Notes under the pieces: generated by a model
Database searches by the model: none
Told to the model about the DNA's origin: nothing
The model's input: the letters and a program-made list of their open reading frames with translations, nothing else
In this document: positions 1 through 7,892 of the stretch, piece by piece
Layout of the letters: the number at the start of each line of letters is the position of its first letter
Position numbering within the stretch: position 1 is the stretch's first letter
NCBI RefSeq assembly: GCF_003345295.1
Contig: NZ_CP031056.1
Location: 248,001 to 312,000, forward strand
DNA: 64,000 nt
Origin: Vibrio splendidus
GTDB taxonomy: Bacteria > Pseudomonadota > Gammaproteobacteria > Enterobacterales > Vibrionaceae
Direction: 5' to 3'
Made by a program: the position numbers and the translations under genes

Positions 1-1248
1 GTTGGACAAGACGCGTTAGATGCGGTCGTGGAAGGTGATTTTCAGACCATCATTAGCGATGTGCGCTTACCTGATATTGATGGTGTTGAACTGTTAAGTC
101 GCTTTAAAGGTTTGGTGCCAGAAGTACCTGTTATCTTGATCACCGGACATGGTGATGTCGATATGGCCGTTAAGGCATTACAGCAAGGCGCGTATGATTT
201 TATAGAAAAGCCGTTCGATCCAGAGCGTTTGTCTCAAACGGTATCGGAAGCGGTAGATAAACATCAAAGTGGTCAAGATAGGATAAATCGTCAAAGCTAT
301 TTGGATAACCTGAAGGGCATTGAACAAGTTCTGATTGGCCGCAGCAGAGTGATGTGTGCATTACGAGAACAAATACAAAAAGTCGCTTCAATTGATACCA
401 ATGTGATCATTTATGGTGAAACTGGCTGTGGGAAAGAGCTCGTTGCCTCTTGTTTACATAAATTTAGCCAGCGTAAACCTCATCCTTTTGTGCCACTAAA
501 CTGTGGTGCGATTCCAGAGAATTTATTTGAAAGCGAGCTGTTTGGTCATGAAGCCGGGGCATTTACTGGTGCTGCTAAACGACGCATTGGTAAGCTTGAA
601 TTTGCCGACAAAGGTACGGTCTTTCTTGACGAAATAGAAAGTATGCCGTTGTCGATGCAAGTCAAAGTGCTACGTACTTTACAAGACAATGTTGTTGAGC
701 GTGTCGGTGGTAATCAACAGCAACATGTTGATTTAAGAATAGTTTCAGCTTCGAAATGCGACCTTTTAAATCATCCGGACTTTCGCCAAGATCTTTTCTA
801 TCGTTTGAACGTTGCTCAACTGCATTTACCTCCCCTTAGTGAACGAGAAGACGATGCTCTTATCCTTTTTGAACACTTCACTCAAGAAGCGAACAGCGAA
901 ACCCGAGCGGCCAGTGAAGCCGATCGCTATGCCTTGTTGTCGTATGCATGGCCGGGCAATGTGCGTGAACTGCGTAATGTTGCGATTCGTTTTGCGCTGG
1001 ATGAAAGCCTGACCGTTGGTGATATTTTGGCGTGTCGTCCTAATTCTGTCACAGAGTCCACAACGGCAGGCATCCCGTTGGCGGTTCAAGTGCAGAGCTT
1101 TGAACGGAAAGTGATTCATGATGCGCTAGTGCGTTATCAGGGACGCATCAATGATGTTATGCAAGACTTGGATTTACCTCGTCGAACATTGAACCAAAAG
1201 ATGGTGCGTTATGGGTTGAATCGAAGTGACTACGTCGATTCTCAATGA
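1..1248 (+). CDS. Sigma-54-dependent response regulator, DctD/NtrC type (5' partial)
   Basis: The reading frame is open from the first base, so the gene starts outside the window; the GTG at 28 is internal to the receiver domain. Visible in order are the receiver domain with the phospho-acceptor Asp in SDVRLPDIDG and the conserved Lys in EKPFDP; a sigma-54 AAA+ domain with Walker A GETGCGKE, the GAFTGA sigma-54 contact loop, Walker B FLDEIES and the WPGNVREL box; and a C-terminal Fis-type helix-turn-helix (GRINDVMQDLDLPRRTLNQK). The layout is that of DctD, an enhancer-binding activator of dicarboxylate transport genes. The next gene downstream has a strong -24/-12 promoter preceded by paired palindromes, so this protein very likely activates the TRAP operon. 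A sensor kinase is expected just upstream of the window. Family call is firm; the exact signal is unknown. Confidence 0.93.
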   Translation, partial: VGQDALDAVVEGDFQTIISDVRLPDIDGVELLSRFKGLVPEVPVILITGHGDVDMAVKALQQGAYDFIEKPFDPERLSQTVSEAVDKHQSGQDRINRQSYLDNLKGIEQVLIGRSRVMCALREQIQKVASIDTNVIIYGETGCGKELVASCLHKFSQRKPHPFVPLNCGAIPENLFESELFGHEAGAFTGAAKRRIGKLEFADKGTVFLDEIESMPLSMQVKVLRTLQDNVVERVGGNQQQHVDLRIVSASKCDLLNHPDFRQDLFYRLNVAQLHLPPLSEREDDALILFEHFTQEANSETRAASEADRYALLSYAWPGNVRELRNVAIRFALDESLTVGDILACRPNSVTESTTAGIPLAVQVQSFERKVIHDALVRYQGRINDVMQDLDLPRRTLNQKMVRYGLNRSDYVDSQ

Positions 1249-1390
1249 TCGGTTTGACAGTCGTGTTTATTGGATATTGATGAGCAATAAATGGCTCATC
1301 GTATATTTATCACTTTATAAACACTGATCACATAAATATAACATGATGTGACCTGACCACCTTTAAGGGGATGTTAACTGCGGCTTTGGA

Positions 1391-1408
1391 TAAGCAAAAA
1401 ATAGCTTA
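1391..1408. promoter_or_regulatory. Candidate upstream activator site 1 for the sigma-54 regulator
   Basis: An 18-bp palindrome, TAAGC-N8-GCTTA with an A-rich centre, centred about 119 bp before the predicted transcription start of the TRAP operon. It differs from the second copy (1425-1442) at only two central bases. Position and symmetry suit a binding site for a dimeric Fis-type HTH. The rest of the 318-bp gap 1249-1566 holds only the sigma-54 promoter and AT-rich DNA. Confidence 0.7.
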
Positions 1409-1424
1409 CTCATTAGTAGTGAAA

Positions 1425-1442
1425 TAAGCAAAAAACGGCTTA
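1425..1442. promoter_or_regulatory. Candidate upstream activator site 2 for the sigma-54 regulator
   Basis: Second copy of the TAAGC-N8-GCTTA palindrome, 34 bp (about three helical turns) downstream of site 1, so both sites should face the same side of the helix. Centred about 85 bp upstream of the predicted start. 16 of 18 positions match site 1. Confidence 0.7.
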
Positions 1443-1492
1443 TTTTAAATAGGTTTTAAAATAAAAGTAAATTAAAACAAATGGTTAAAAAC

Positions 1493-1508
1493 TGGCATTG
1501 CGCTTGCT
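1493..1508 (+). promoter_or_regulatory. Sigma-54 (-24/-12) promoter of the TAXI-TRAP operon
   Basis: The sequence TGGCATTGCGCTTGCT matches the RpoN consensus TGGCAC-N5-TTGCW with the GG and GC doublets exactly 10 nt apart. Transcription would begin near 1519, about 48 nt before the ATG at 1567. Together with the upstream palindromes and the adjacent sigma-54 activator gene this forms a complete enhancer-promoter unit. Confidence 0.85.
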
Positions 1509-1566
1509 ATCTAGTGATTGTTGTTAACAAAAATATAACGTGAATAACCCTACATGGAGAGTAACA

Positions 1567-2580
1567 ATGAAATACAACAAGCTAGTTAAAACTTTAGCGA
1601 TAGCAATGGCTTCTCTTGGCCTTATCAGTAATGCGTCAGCTGAAGAAGATCGCAGCTATATTTTAGCGACGGCCTCAACGGGTGGTACTTACTATCCGGT
1701 AGGTGTGGCCTTAGCGACATTGAGTAAAGTTAAGCTTGCGCCTAAGCAGCACTTTTCTTTAGCGGCTATCAGCTCTGCGGGCTCGGGTGAGAACGTAAAG
1801 TTGTTGAACGAGAACGAAGCTCAGTTCGCCATTCTACAAGGTTTGTATGGTGCTTGGGCTTGGCAGGGTTTGGGGCCATATGAGAAATCTGGCAGACAAA
1901 CTCAACTGCGTTCAGTTTCCATGTTATGGCAAAACGTTGAACACTTTATTGTGCGTTCAGATCTAGCAAAAACAGGTACGGTAAGCGATCTAGAGAACCT
2001 AAACGGTAAGAAATTCTCTATCGGTAAGAAGAACTCTGGGACTGAAAACTCAGGTCGTCAAATCATGCAAGGCCTATCCGTGGACCCAGAACAATTTAAA
2101 CTCGCCTTTATGGGTTACGGTGGCAGTGCGAGCGCATTACAAAATGGCACAATTGACGGTATGAACACGCCTGCTGGTGTTCCTGTTGGTGCGGTGACGC
2201 AAGCCTTTGCAGCACTGGGTGAAGATATTCAAATCTTGTCGTTTACCGATGCACAAATCAAACAAGCGAATGGTGATTATAATATCTGGACCAAGTATGA
2301 GATCCCAGCAAACACTTATCCAGGTGTCGATAAACCAATTACTACGATTGCCCAACCTAACTTCCTAGCGGTTCGTGAAGACATTTCTGAAGAAGATGTG
2401 TATCAACTGACCAAAGCTATCTATGAAAACCTACCTTTCCTACAAGGTATCCACAAAGCAACCAAAGCAATGGCACTTGAGAAAGGGATCGCAGGCCTTC
2501 CTGTTCCGCTTCACCCTGGTGCTGCTCGTTACTATAAAGAAGTGGGTATAGAAATCCCTTCTGAGTTGATCGTCGACTAA
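1567..2580 (+). CDS. TAXI-family TRAP transporter solute-binding protein
   Basis: Periplasmic substrate-binding subunit, 337 residues, of a tripartite ATP-independent (TRAP) transporter. The ATG at 1567 is chosen over an upstream in-frame GTG (1540) because it has a GGAGAG ribosome site and begins a clean signal peptide ending near SNASA-EED. The mature N-terminus reads ILATASTGGTYYPVG, the TAXI (TRAP-associated extracytoplasmic immunogenic) hallmark. TAXI systems pair with the fused 4TM/12TM permease, and that is the next gene. Expression is predicted to depend on sigma-54 and the adjacent response regulator. The substrate cannot be read from sequence, but the third gene, an L-2-hydroxyglutarate oxidase, suggests a five-carbon dicarboxylate or hydroxydicarboxylate. 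Confidence 0.92.
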   Translation: MKYNKLVKTLAIAMASLGLISNASAEEDRSYILATASTGGTYYPVGVALATLSKVKLAPKQHFSLAAISSAGSGENVKLLNENEAQFAILQGLYGAWAWQGLGPYEKSGRQTQLRSVSMLWQNVEHFIVRSDLAKTGTVSDLENLNGKKFSIGKKNSGTENSGRQIMQGLSVDPEQFKLAFMGYGGSASALQNGTIDGMNTPAGVPVGAVTQAFAALGEDIQILSFTDAQIKQANGDYNIWTKYEIPANTYPGVDKPITTIAQPNFLAVREDISEEDVYQLTKAIYENLPFLQGIHKATKAMALEKGIAGLPVPLHPGAARYYKEVGIEIPSELIVD

Positions 2581-2656
2581 CTCTTTGTCTTCGATTAGCC
2601 ATTTATCTTTAACTCGCTATTTGGCGTGAACTGAATATTCGCGTTAATTAATTGCT

Positions 2657-2739
2657 TGGTGCGTTTTCATCTGTTTCGGCTACTTTGTCTGATTTGACCG
2701 TCTCCGACTCGTTCGATTATTTGAAGTGAAAACGCACCA
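2657..2739 (+). other. 13-bp perfect inverted repeat between binding protein and permease genes
   Basis: TGGTGCGTTTTCA (2657-2669) and its exact complement (2727-2739) flank 57 nt in the intercistronic gap. There is no U-run after it, so it is not a standard terminator. It could protect the 3' end of the binding-protein message or reduce read-through, giving more binding protein than permease. Confidence 0.6.
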
Positions 2740-2793
2740 CCTTACTTTATGGATTTTCTCTGCGCGTTTGGCTGTGGAGAGCAGGAGTTTTCT

Positions 2794-4971
2794 ATGAGCG
2801 ATTCGCTGCAGCAGGAACTGAAAAAATTCGAATTGCCTACCCGAACAGATTTCCCTTGGGTAGGCAAAGCAATAACGACAATGGGAGTGATACTCTCCCT
2901 CCTACATATTTGGTTTAATACCTTATCTACCTTGCCAGAGCTTTGGATTTCGGCGACGCATTTCGCTGGTTTCGCAATCATTTGCGCACTTTGGTATCCC
3001 GCCCATGTATCGCTTAAAAAAAGCAAAATAGCATTAGCTATCGATATTGGGATTGCCTTGGCTGCTTTAGCTTGCCTTATCTACATTCCCTTTGCCGAAG
3101 ATGCGTTGTATGACCGAGGCGTAAAATTTATCGCCAGTGATTGGTTTTTCTCTATCTTGGCGATTGCCATCGTCATTGAGCTGATTAGACGCACTATGGG
3201 CTGGTTCATTCCAGTGCTTATCTTAGTGTGTTTAAGTTATGTAGTGCTTTGGGGACAATGGACCAGCGGTATTTTTCATTTTCCGGGTTTAAGCCTAGAG
3301 ACGTTACTTTATCGAAGCTTTTATTCATCAGAAGGGATGTTTGGTTCGATCTCAAGAATCAGTTGGACCTTCGTGTTCATGTTCATCCTATTTGGCGCAT
3401 TTTTAGTTCGATCTGGTGTCGGCGACTACATTATTGATGTATCCCGTGCCGCGGCGGGTAAAGTGATTGGTGGCCCTGGTTTCATTGCCGTTATTGGCTC
3501 CGGCTTGATGGGCTCTGTCTCCGGGTCGAGCGTAGCAAACACAGTATCGACGGGCGTGATCAGTATTCCCTTGATGCAAAAGGCAGGTTTCCCTTCGCGT
3601 TTCGCGGCAGGTGTTGAAGCGGCTGCATCCACTGGCGGGCAGTTGATGCCACCTGTGATGGGTGCGGGCGCGTTCATCATGGCCTCTTACACGCAGATCC
3701 CTTATGTCGATATTATTGCGGTTTCCTTTGTTCCTGCGCTTATCTACTTTTTGTCAGTGGCCTTTTTCGTGCGTATTGAAGCGAAGCGTAGTGGTGTACA
3801 AAAGGTGACCTCTGGCTGTGAACCTTTGTTAAAGGTATTGCTATCGGGCTGGCACAACCTGATCCCATTGGCCGTGTTAGTGACTTTGCTCGTTCAAGGC
3901 TTTACGCCGACTTACGCTGCGGGTATTTCGATTCTTTCTGTGGTGGTGGCATCATGGTTCTCTAAAAATCACAAAATGGGACCGAAAGCGATCATTGAAG
4001 CTTTGTCTCAAGGCGCAAAAAACATGGCGACAACGGCTGTGTTACTAGTTGGTATTGGTCTAGTTGTTAATGTCATTAGCACTACGGGAATTGGTAACAC
4101 CTTCTCTTTGATGATCAACAGCTGGGCGAATGGCGAGTTACTGGTGATGATTGCGTTGATCGCACTGGCGTCTTTGATTCTGGGTATGGGGTTACCAGTA
4201 ACGGCGGCTTATATTGTGTTGGGAACATTGTCTGCTCCTGCCTTGTATAAATTGATTGCTGAAAGTCAACTGCTCGACTTGTTGGTGTCAGGGCAGCTTC
4301 CTGAGCAAGCTAAAGCCATCTTTATGTTGGCTGCGCCAGATAAGCTTGATCTATTGAACGCACCGATGGCGTTGGAAACGGCGAAAGAGATGATTGCGTT
4401 AGTTCCTGCTGATTTTGTGGAAACTCTGCTTGAACAGAGCCTTGGCTTAGAAGCTATCAGCCTTGCACTGCTTTCGGCTCACTTAATTATTTTCTGGTTA
4501 TCGCAAGACAGCAACGTGACTCCGCCTGTTTGTTTAACTGCATTTGCGGCTGCAACCATTGCTAAAACACCCCCGATGAGAACGGGCTTAATGGCATGGA
4601 AGATCGCCAAAGGCTTGTATTTAGTACCATTGTTGATTGCCTACACTAACTTGGTAAGTTGGGATGTGGCCTCCGTGTTAGTCACGGGTGGCTTTGCTGT
4701 TATTGGTACTTACGCGTTTATCGCGGCGATTGAAGGTTATTTAGAGAGCGAAGTTAATATTATTACTCGAGTAGTGTTGGTTGCGATAGGTGTAGCTCTA
4801 GTATGGCCTGATGTTTCAGTCGTGATCCGTTTGGTATGTGTTGCCATTTTTGTTGGTATCTTCATCTACAGCGGTCGTAAATACGATGCAAATCAAGTGA
4901 AAAAGGAATCAGAAAGTGAGGAAAAAAAGTTACCTCAAACCGGATCTAACACTGTCGCGTCTTCCCTATAA
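2794..4971 (+). CDS. TRAP transporter permease, 4TM/12TM fusion (DctQM fused)
   Basis: Inner-membrane permease of 725 residues that joins the small (DctQ-like) and large (DctM-like) TRAP subunits in one chain, the arrangement typical of TAXI systems. About 16 or more hydrophobic segments are visible. The DctM part carries GSGLMGSVSGSSVANTVSTG-like glycine/serine-rich hairpin sequence and a second hairpin around GMGLPVTAAYIVLG. The start at 2794 is preferred to the ATG at 2749 because GGAG lies a few bases upstream and the first residues (MSDSLQQELKKF) give a normal cytoplasmic N-terminus. The C-terminal 30 residues are charged. It acts with the binding protein encoded before it, driven by a Na+ or H+ gradient. 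Confidence 0.92.
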   Translation: MSDSLQQELKKFELPTRTDFPWVGKAITTMGVILSLLHIWFNTLSTLPELWISATHFAGFAIICALWYPAHVSLKKSKIALAIDIGIALAALACLIYIPFAEDALYDRGVKFIASDWFFSILAIAIVIELIRRTMGWFIPVLILVCLSYVVLWGQWTSGIFHFPGLSLETLLYRSFYSSEGMFGSISRISWTFVFMFILFGAFLVRSGVGDYIIDVSRAAAGKVIGGPGFIAVIGSGLMGSVSGSSVANTVSTGVISIPLMQKAGFPSRFAAGVEAAASTGGQLMPPVMGAGAFIMASYTQIPYVDIIAVSFVPALIYFLSVAFFVRIEAKRSGVQKVTSGCEPLLKVLLSGWHNLIPLAVLVTLLVQGFTPTYAAGISILSVVVASWFSKNHKMGPKAIIEALSQGAKNMATTAVLLVGIGLVVNVISTTGIGNTFSLMINSWANGELLVMIALIALASLILGMGLPVTAAYIVLGTLSAPALYKLIAESQLLDLLVSGQLPEQAKAIFMLAAPDKLDLLNAPMALETAKEMIALVPADFVETLLEQSLGLEAISLALLSAHLIIFWLSQDSNVTPPVCLTAFAAATIAKTPPMRTGLMAWKIAKGLYLVPLLIAYTNLVSWDVASVLVTGGFAVIGTYAFIAAIEGYLESEVNIITRVVLVAIGVALVWPDVSVVIRLVCVAIFVGIFIYSGRKYDANQVKKESESEEKKLPQTGSNTVASSL

Positions 4972-4996
4972 TTAAAGGATTGAATGTAGGAATATT

Positions 4997-6214
4997 ATGA
5001 ACTCAACATACGACTATATTATCGTTGGTGGTGGCATTGTTGGTGTGTCGACGGCATGGCAATTACAGCAAGCTCACCCTGATAAAAGTATCCTTTTAGT
5101 CGAAAAGGAGCGTGGCTTCGCGCAGCACCAAACTGGCCATAACAGTGGTGTGATTCACGCTGGCGTTTACTATGCTCCAGGCAGTTTAAAGGCGGATTTC
5201 TGTAGGCGTGGCGTCGAGCGAACTATCGCCTTTTGCAGCCAACACGATATCCCTGTCGAAAACTGCGGTAAGTTGTTGGTCGCAACCAATGAGCAGGAAG
5301 TCGAGCGCATGAATGCGCTCTATCAACGTTGTCATGATAACGACATTGATGTCGATTTGTTGGACCAAGCGCAACTGAAACTTGCCGAGCCTAACATCAC
5401 GGGCTTGGGCGCGATTTATGTCAAAACCACCAGTATCGTCGACTACAAAAAAGTGACCGAAGTAATGGCTCAAGAGTTTGTTGAGACGGGTGGCAAGCTC
5501 AGTCTAGGCACAGAAGTGATCATGGCGGATGAGCAAGAAGATGAAGTGCAGTTAACGTGCAAAGTAGATGGTCAAACTCTACAACTGAACAGTCGATTCT
5601 TGATCACGTGTTCTGGTTTGATGGCCGACAGAATGACCAGCATGCTTGGCATTGAAACCGACTTTCAAATCGTCCCTTATCGTGGTGAGTATTATCAGTT
5701 GGACGCGAAACACAACCAGGTGGTGAATCACCTTATCTATCCGATCCCTGACCCAGAACTGCCTTTCTTGGGCGTGCACTTAACACGTATGATCGATGGC
5801 TCGGTAACGGTAGGGCCAAATGCAGTTCAAGGTTGGAAGCGAGAAGGTTATGGCAAGCTGAACTTTAGTTTTAAGGACACTTGGCAGATGCTGAGCTTTT
5901 CGGGCTTTTGGAAAGTGACTGCGAATAATCTGAAAACCGGTTTGATCGAGCTTAAGAACTCGTGGTGGAAGCCGGGCTATCTAAAATTGGTCAACAAATA
6001 TTGCCCGAGCATTACGGTGTCAGATTTCAAACCTTACCCAGCAGGCATACGCGCTCAAGCGGTGCTCAAAGATGGCACCTTGGTTCATGATTTCCTGTTT
6101 GCCGAAAGCCCAAGAAGCCTGCATGTGTGTAATGCGCCATCGCCAGCAGCGACCTCTGCAATGCCGATTGGTGAATACATTTGTGGCAAGGTGATGCGTA
6201 AAATCGCCAGTTAA
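4997..6214 (+). CDS. lhgO: L-2-hydroxyglutarate oxidase/dehydrogenase
   Basis: FAD-dependent enzyme of 405 residues oxidising L-2-hydroxyglutarate to 2-oxoglutarate, passing electrons to the quinone pool. The N-terminus has the Rossmann dinucleotide motif DYIIVGGGIVGVSTAWQL, followed by the family segment HNSGVIHAGVYYAPGSLKA. The C-terminal region PAGIRAQAV and NAPSPAATSAMPIGEYI are typical of the LhgO/YgaF family. The start at 4997 has AGGAATATT before ATG. It lies 25 bp after the permease with no terminator between, so it should be cotranscribed with the TRAP genes. In E. coli lhgO sits in the glutarate/CsiD pathway; no csiD is present here, so the hydroxy acid may come from outside the cell through the TRAP transporter (inference). 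Confidence 0.92.
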   Translation: MNSTYDYIIVGGGIVGVSTAWQLQQAHPDKSILLVEKERGFAQHQTGHNSGVIHAGVYYAPGSLKADFCRRGVERTIAFCSQHDIPVENCGKLLVATNEQEVERMNALYQRCHDNDIDVDLLDQAQLKLAEPNITGLGAIYVKTTSIVDYKKVTEVMAQEFVETGGKLSLGTEVIMADEQEDEVQLTCKVDGQTLQLNSRFLITCSGLMADRMTSMLGIETDFQIVPYRGEYYQLDAKHNQVVNHLIYPIPDPELPFLGVHLTRMIDGSVTVGPNAVQGWKREGYGKLNFSFKDTWQMLSFSGFWKVTANNLKTGLIELKNSWWKPGYLKLVNKYCPSITVSDFKPYPAGIRAQAVLKDGTLVHDFLFAESPRSLHVCNAPSPAATSAMPIGEYICGKVMRKIAS

Positions 6215-6242
6215 TAGCGCTAGATTAGCGAATCTCAGTAAT

Positions 6243-6272
6243 AAAAAAGACCATCGTTTCGATGGTCTTTTT
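6243..6272 (+). terminator. Bidirectional rho-independent terminator after lhgO
   Basis: Perfect 8-bp stem GACCATCG/CGATGGTC (6249-6256, 6260-6267) with a 3-nt loop, T-run on one side and A-run on the other. It ends the TRAP-lhgO operon and, read on the minus strand, the converging toxin operon. Confidence 0.9.
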
Positions 6273-6341
6273 GTGTTTAATCGTTCGTTAAGAACATAAT
6301 CTGAGAAGACGGTGCATTACGCCATAGACGAGTGCATCACA

Positions 6342-7115
6342 CTACAGGCAGTAGAGGGAACTACGATTTCTAAGGGAGACTTCTTCACCATTAAAGCTGT
6401 CGTATATATGGATATCGGGTTCAGCTTTAAGATAACGACTAGGGTTCTTTACCTCTCTCATCTTGATGTAGTTTCTGTGTGGCGATATCTTTTCAATCGC
6501 TTCTACTCGATAGTAAGTGTTGGGTTTAGCGAGTATTTCAGCTTCATCCGGTTTGAACGTGTAAGCATTGATCGCTCGACCTGCTGACTTTTACTCAATT
6601 TTGAATTGAGCTGCAGAGGCGCCTTCGTAAACGCCGGCCGACGAAAAGTTTTTGGCAACACTCGGTAATGTCGATGTCGATAAAAAGGCTTTCTCGTGCA
6701 GAATATCACCAACATTTAGCTTATCCAGTAGCGCATTTTTTATCGATGAACCACGGTAGACTGTGCCCTTGTAGTTAGGGAGTTTATTCATGACATTTTG
6801 CATATGAAAGACTCGCGACTTTAATGTACGGCCAAACATTTCAGACAAATACCCTTCAGGTTCTCCCGCCCGCATGTATTCATTGACCACATCGTGATCA
6901 ACTCGGCCATAGTTTTTGATTGCCGAATACTCCTCAGGCACCATCTTTTTTTCTGCGTTGACATGATGAGTGGTAGCCCAGTCCATTAAGTTATCAGCAA
7001 TTTGTTGCTGGGTTTCATGGGAGAGTGAACGCCCTTTAAATTCGGCAAACTCTTCTCCGTACGCTGAGTAGCTTGCCAGTAAAGAGAGACAAAACATCCA
7101 AAGTATTTTTTTCAT
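6342..7115 (-). pseudogene. Second Vis-like ADP-ribosyltransferase, interrupted by one in-frame stop
   Basis: ATG at 7115 with AAGGAG ribosome site and signal peptide MKKILWMFCLSLLASYSAYG. The frame resembles the neighbouring toxin gene: YRGSSIKNALLDKLNVGDIL contains the NAD-binding Arg, FLSTSTLP the STS motif. A TAA codon at 6591-6593 ends translation at 174 residues, before the catalytic glutamates. The same frame then stays open for 82 further codons to TAG at 6342-6344, and that stretch includes PDEAEILAKPNTYYRV, the ExE (Glu-Ala-Glu) motif matching SNEAEVLF in the neighbour. So the gene is whole except for one nonsense codon; read through, it would be 257 residues. As it stands it makes an inactive product lacking ExE unless the stop is suppressed. 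It lies 15 nt after the intact toxin gene and is the last gene of that operon. Confidence 0.88.
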
Positions 7116-7130
7116 TGTTAGCTCCTTGGC

Positions 7131-7880
7131 TTATTTGCAAATGAGAGAATGCCAAAATGGCATCTCTACTTCTTCACCTGAAAAGAGGTTGTACGTACCT
7201 TCACTTTTCATAGAGGAAGAACTGATTCTTTCAACTCCGATATAGGTGGAGCCCGAAGTTCGTTCTATCTCCGTAATTCGAAAGTGGGCGTTGGGAGCAA
7301 ACAAAACCTCTGCCTCGTTACTGTATTCCGAAAGCCCAGCTATGGTGTGCCCCCCTTTACTGACCTTGACCTCAAAGACGACTCTTTTTAATTGGCCTGG
7401 TGAGCTTGGTGGCGCAGCCGTAAAACGTCGTGCTACCTCCGGAATGGTTGTCGTCGAAGTAAAAGCAGGCTCGATCAAGATATCTCCGACTTCGACTCGA
7501 TTGAGTAGCGATTGTTTTACCCAGCTACCTCGGTAGGCGGTACCTTTGTATTTCGGTAGCTTATTGAGCGCAGATTTGACCGTGCGGATATATTGTCGAG
7601 CATCGACGCCTGCCACTCCCCAAGTCGACGTTTCTGCAGCTCGTAGATAGTCATTGGCGATCAGGTAACCAGAAACGGAAAAGTCCTCTATGGCTTCTTT
7701 CTCCGCGGATGTCATTAGGGTATGACGCCAGCCATTTGAAGCGTTTGACCAGTCTTTGAAGTCTTGTGCCAGTTTCGTAATTTCTTCTGGCGAGCGCCCC
7801 GGTTGCTTTAGCGAATCAAAGGGCTGAGAGAAGCTAGCAAAACTCAAACAACAGAGAAGTAATAAAAAACGAATATTCAT
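7131..7880 (-). CDS. Secreted mono-ADP-ribosyltransferase toxin, Vis-like
   Basis: A 249-residue exported enzyme with a signal peptide (MNIRFLLLLCCLSFASFS, about 18 residues). The catalytic core carries R117 in YRGS, the FTSTT motif at 140-144 in place of STS, and E189-x-E191 in NEAEVLF; this R-S-E, ExE pattern marks arginine-targeting ADP-ribosyltransferases (C2/iota/VIP2 and related). Length and glutamate numbering agree with what I recall of the Vis toxin of V. splendidus 12B01. The C-terminus continues about 50 residues after the catalytic domain. It starts 12 nt after the 865-residue gene, with AAAGGACG upstream, so the two are translationally close and cotranscribed. Its target is unknown. 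Confidence 0.9.
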   Translation of the reverse strand: MNIRFLLLLCCLSFASFSQPFDSLKQPGRSPEEITKLAQDFKDWSNASNGWRHTLMTSAEKEAIEDFSVSGYLIANDYLRAAETSTWGVAGVDARQYIRTVKSALNKLPKYKGTAYRGSWVKQSLLNRVEVGDILIEPAFTSTTTIPEVARRFTAAPPSSPGQLKRVVFEVKVSKGGHTIAGLSEYSNEAEVLFAPNAHFRITEIERTSGSTYIGVERISSSSMKSEGTYNLFSGEEVEMPFWHSLICK

Positions 7881-7892
7881 AGTGGTCGTCCT

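Noticed and set aside
1540..1566. GTG-initiated extension of the TAXI binding protein
   Set aside because: It would put nine extra residues before a clear signal peptide, and the GGAGAG ribosome site belongs to the ATG at 1567.
6312..6587. 91-codon plus-strand frame opposite the broken ADP-ribosyltransferase
   Set aside because: It is antisense to the 3' half of the pseudogene, which keeps recognisable homology on the minus strand; no ribosome site or domain is seen.
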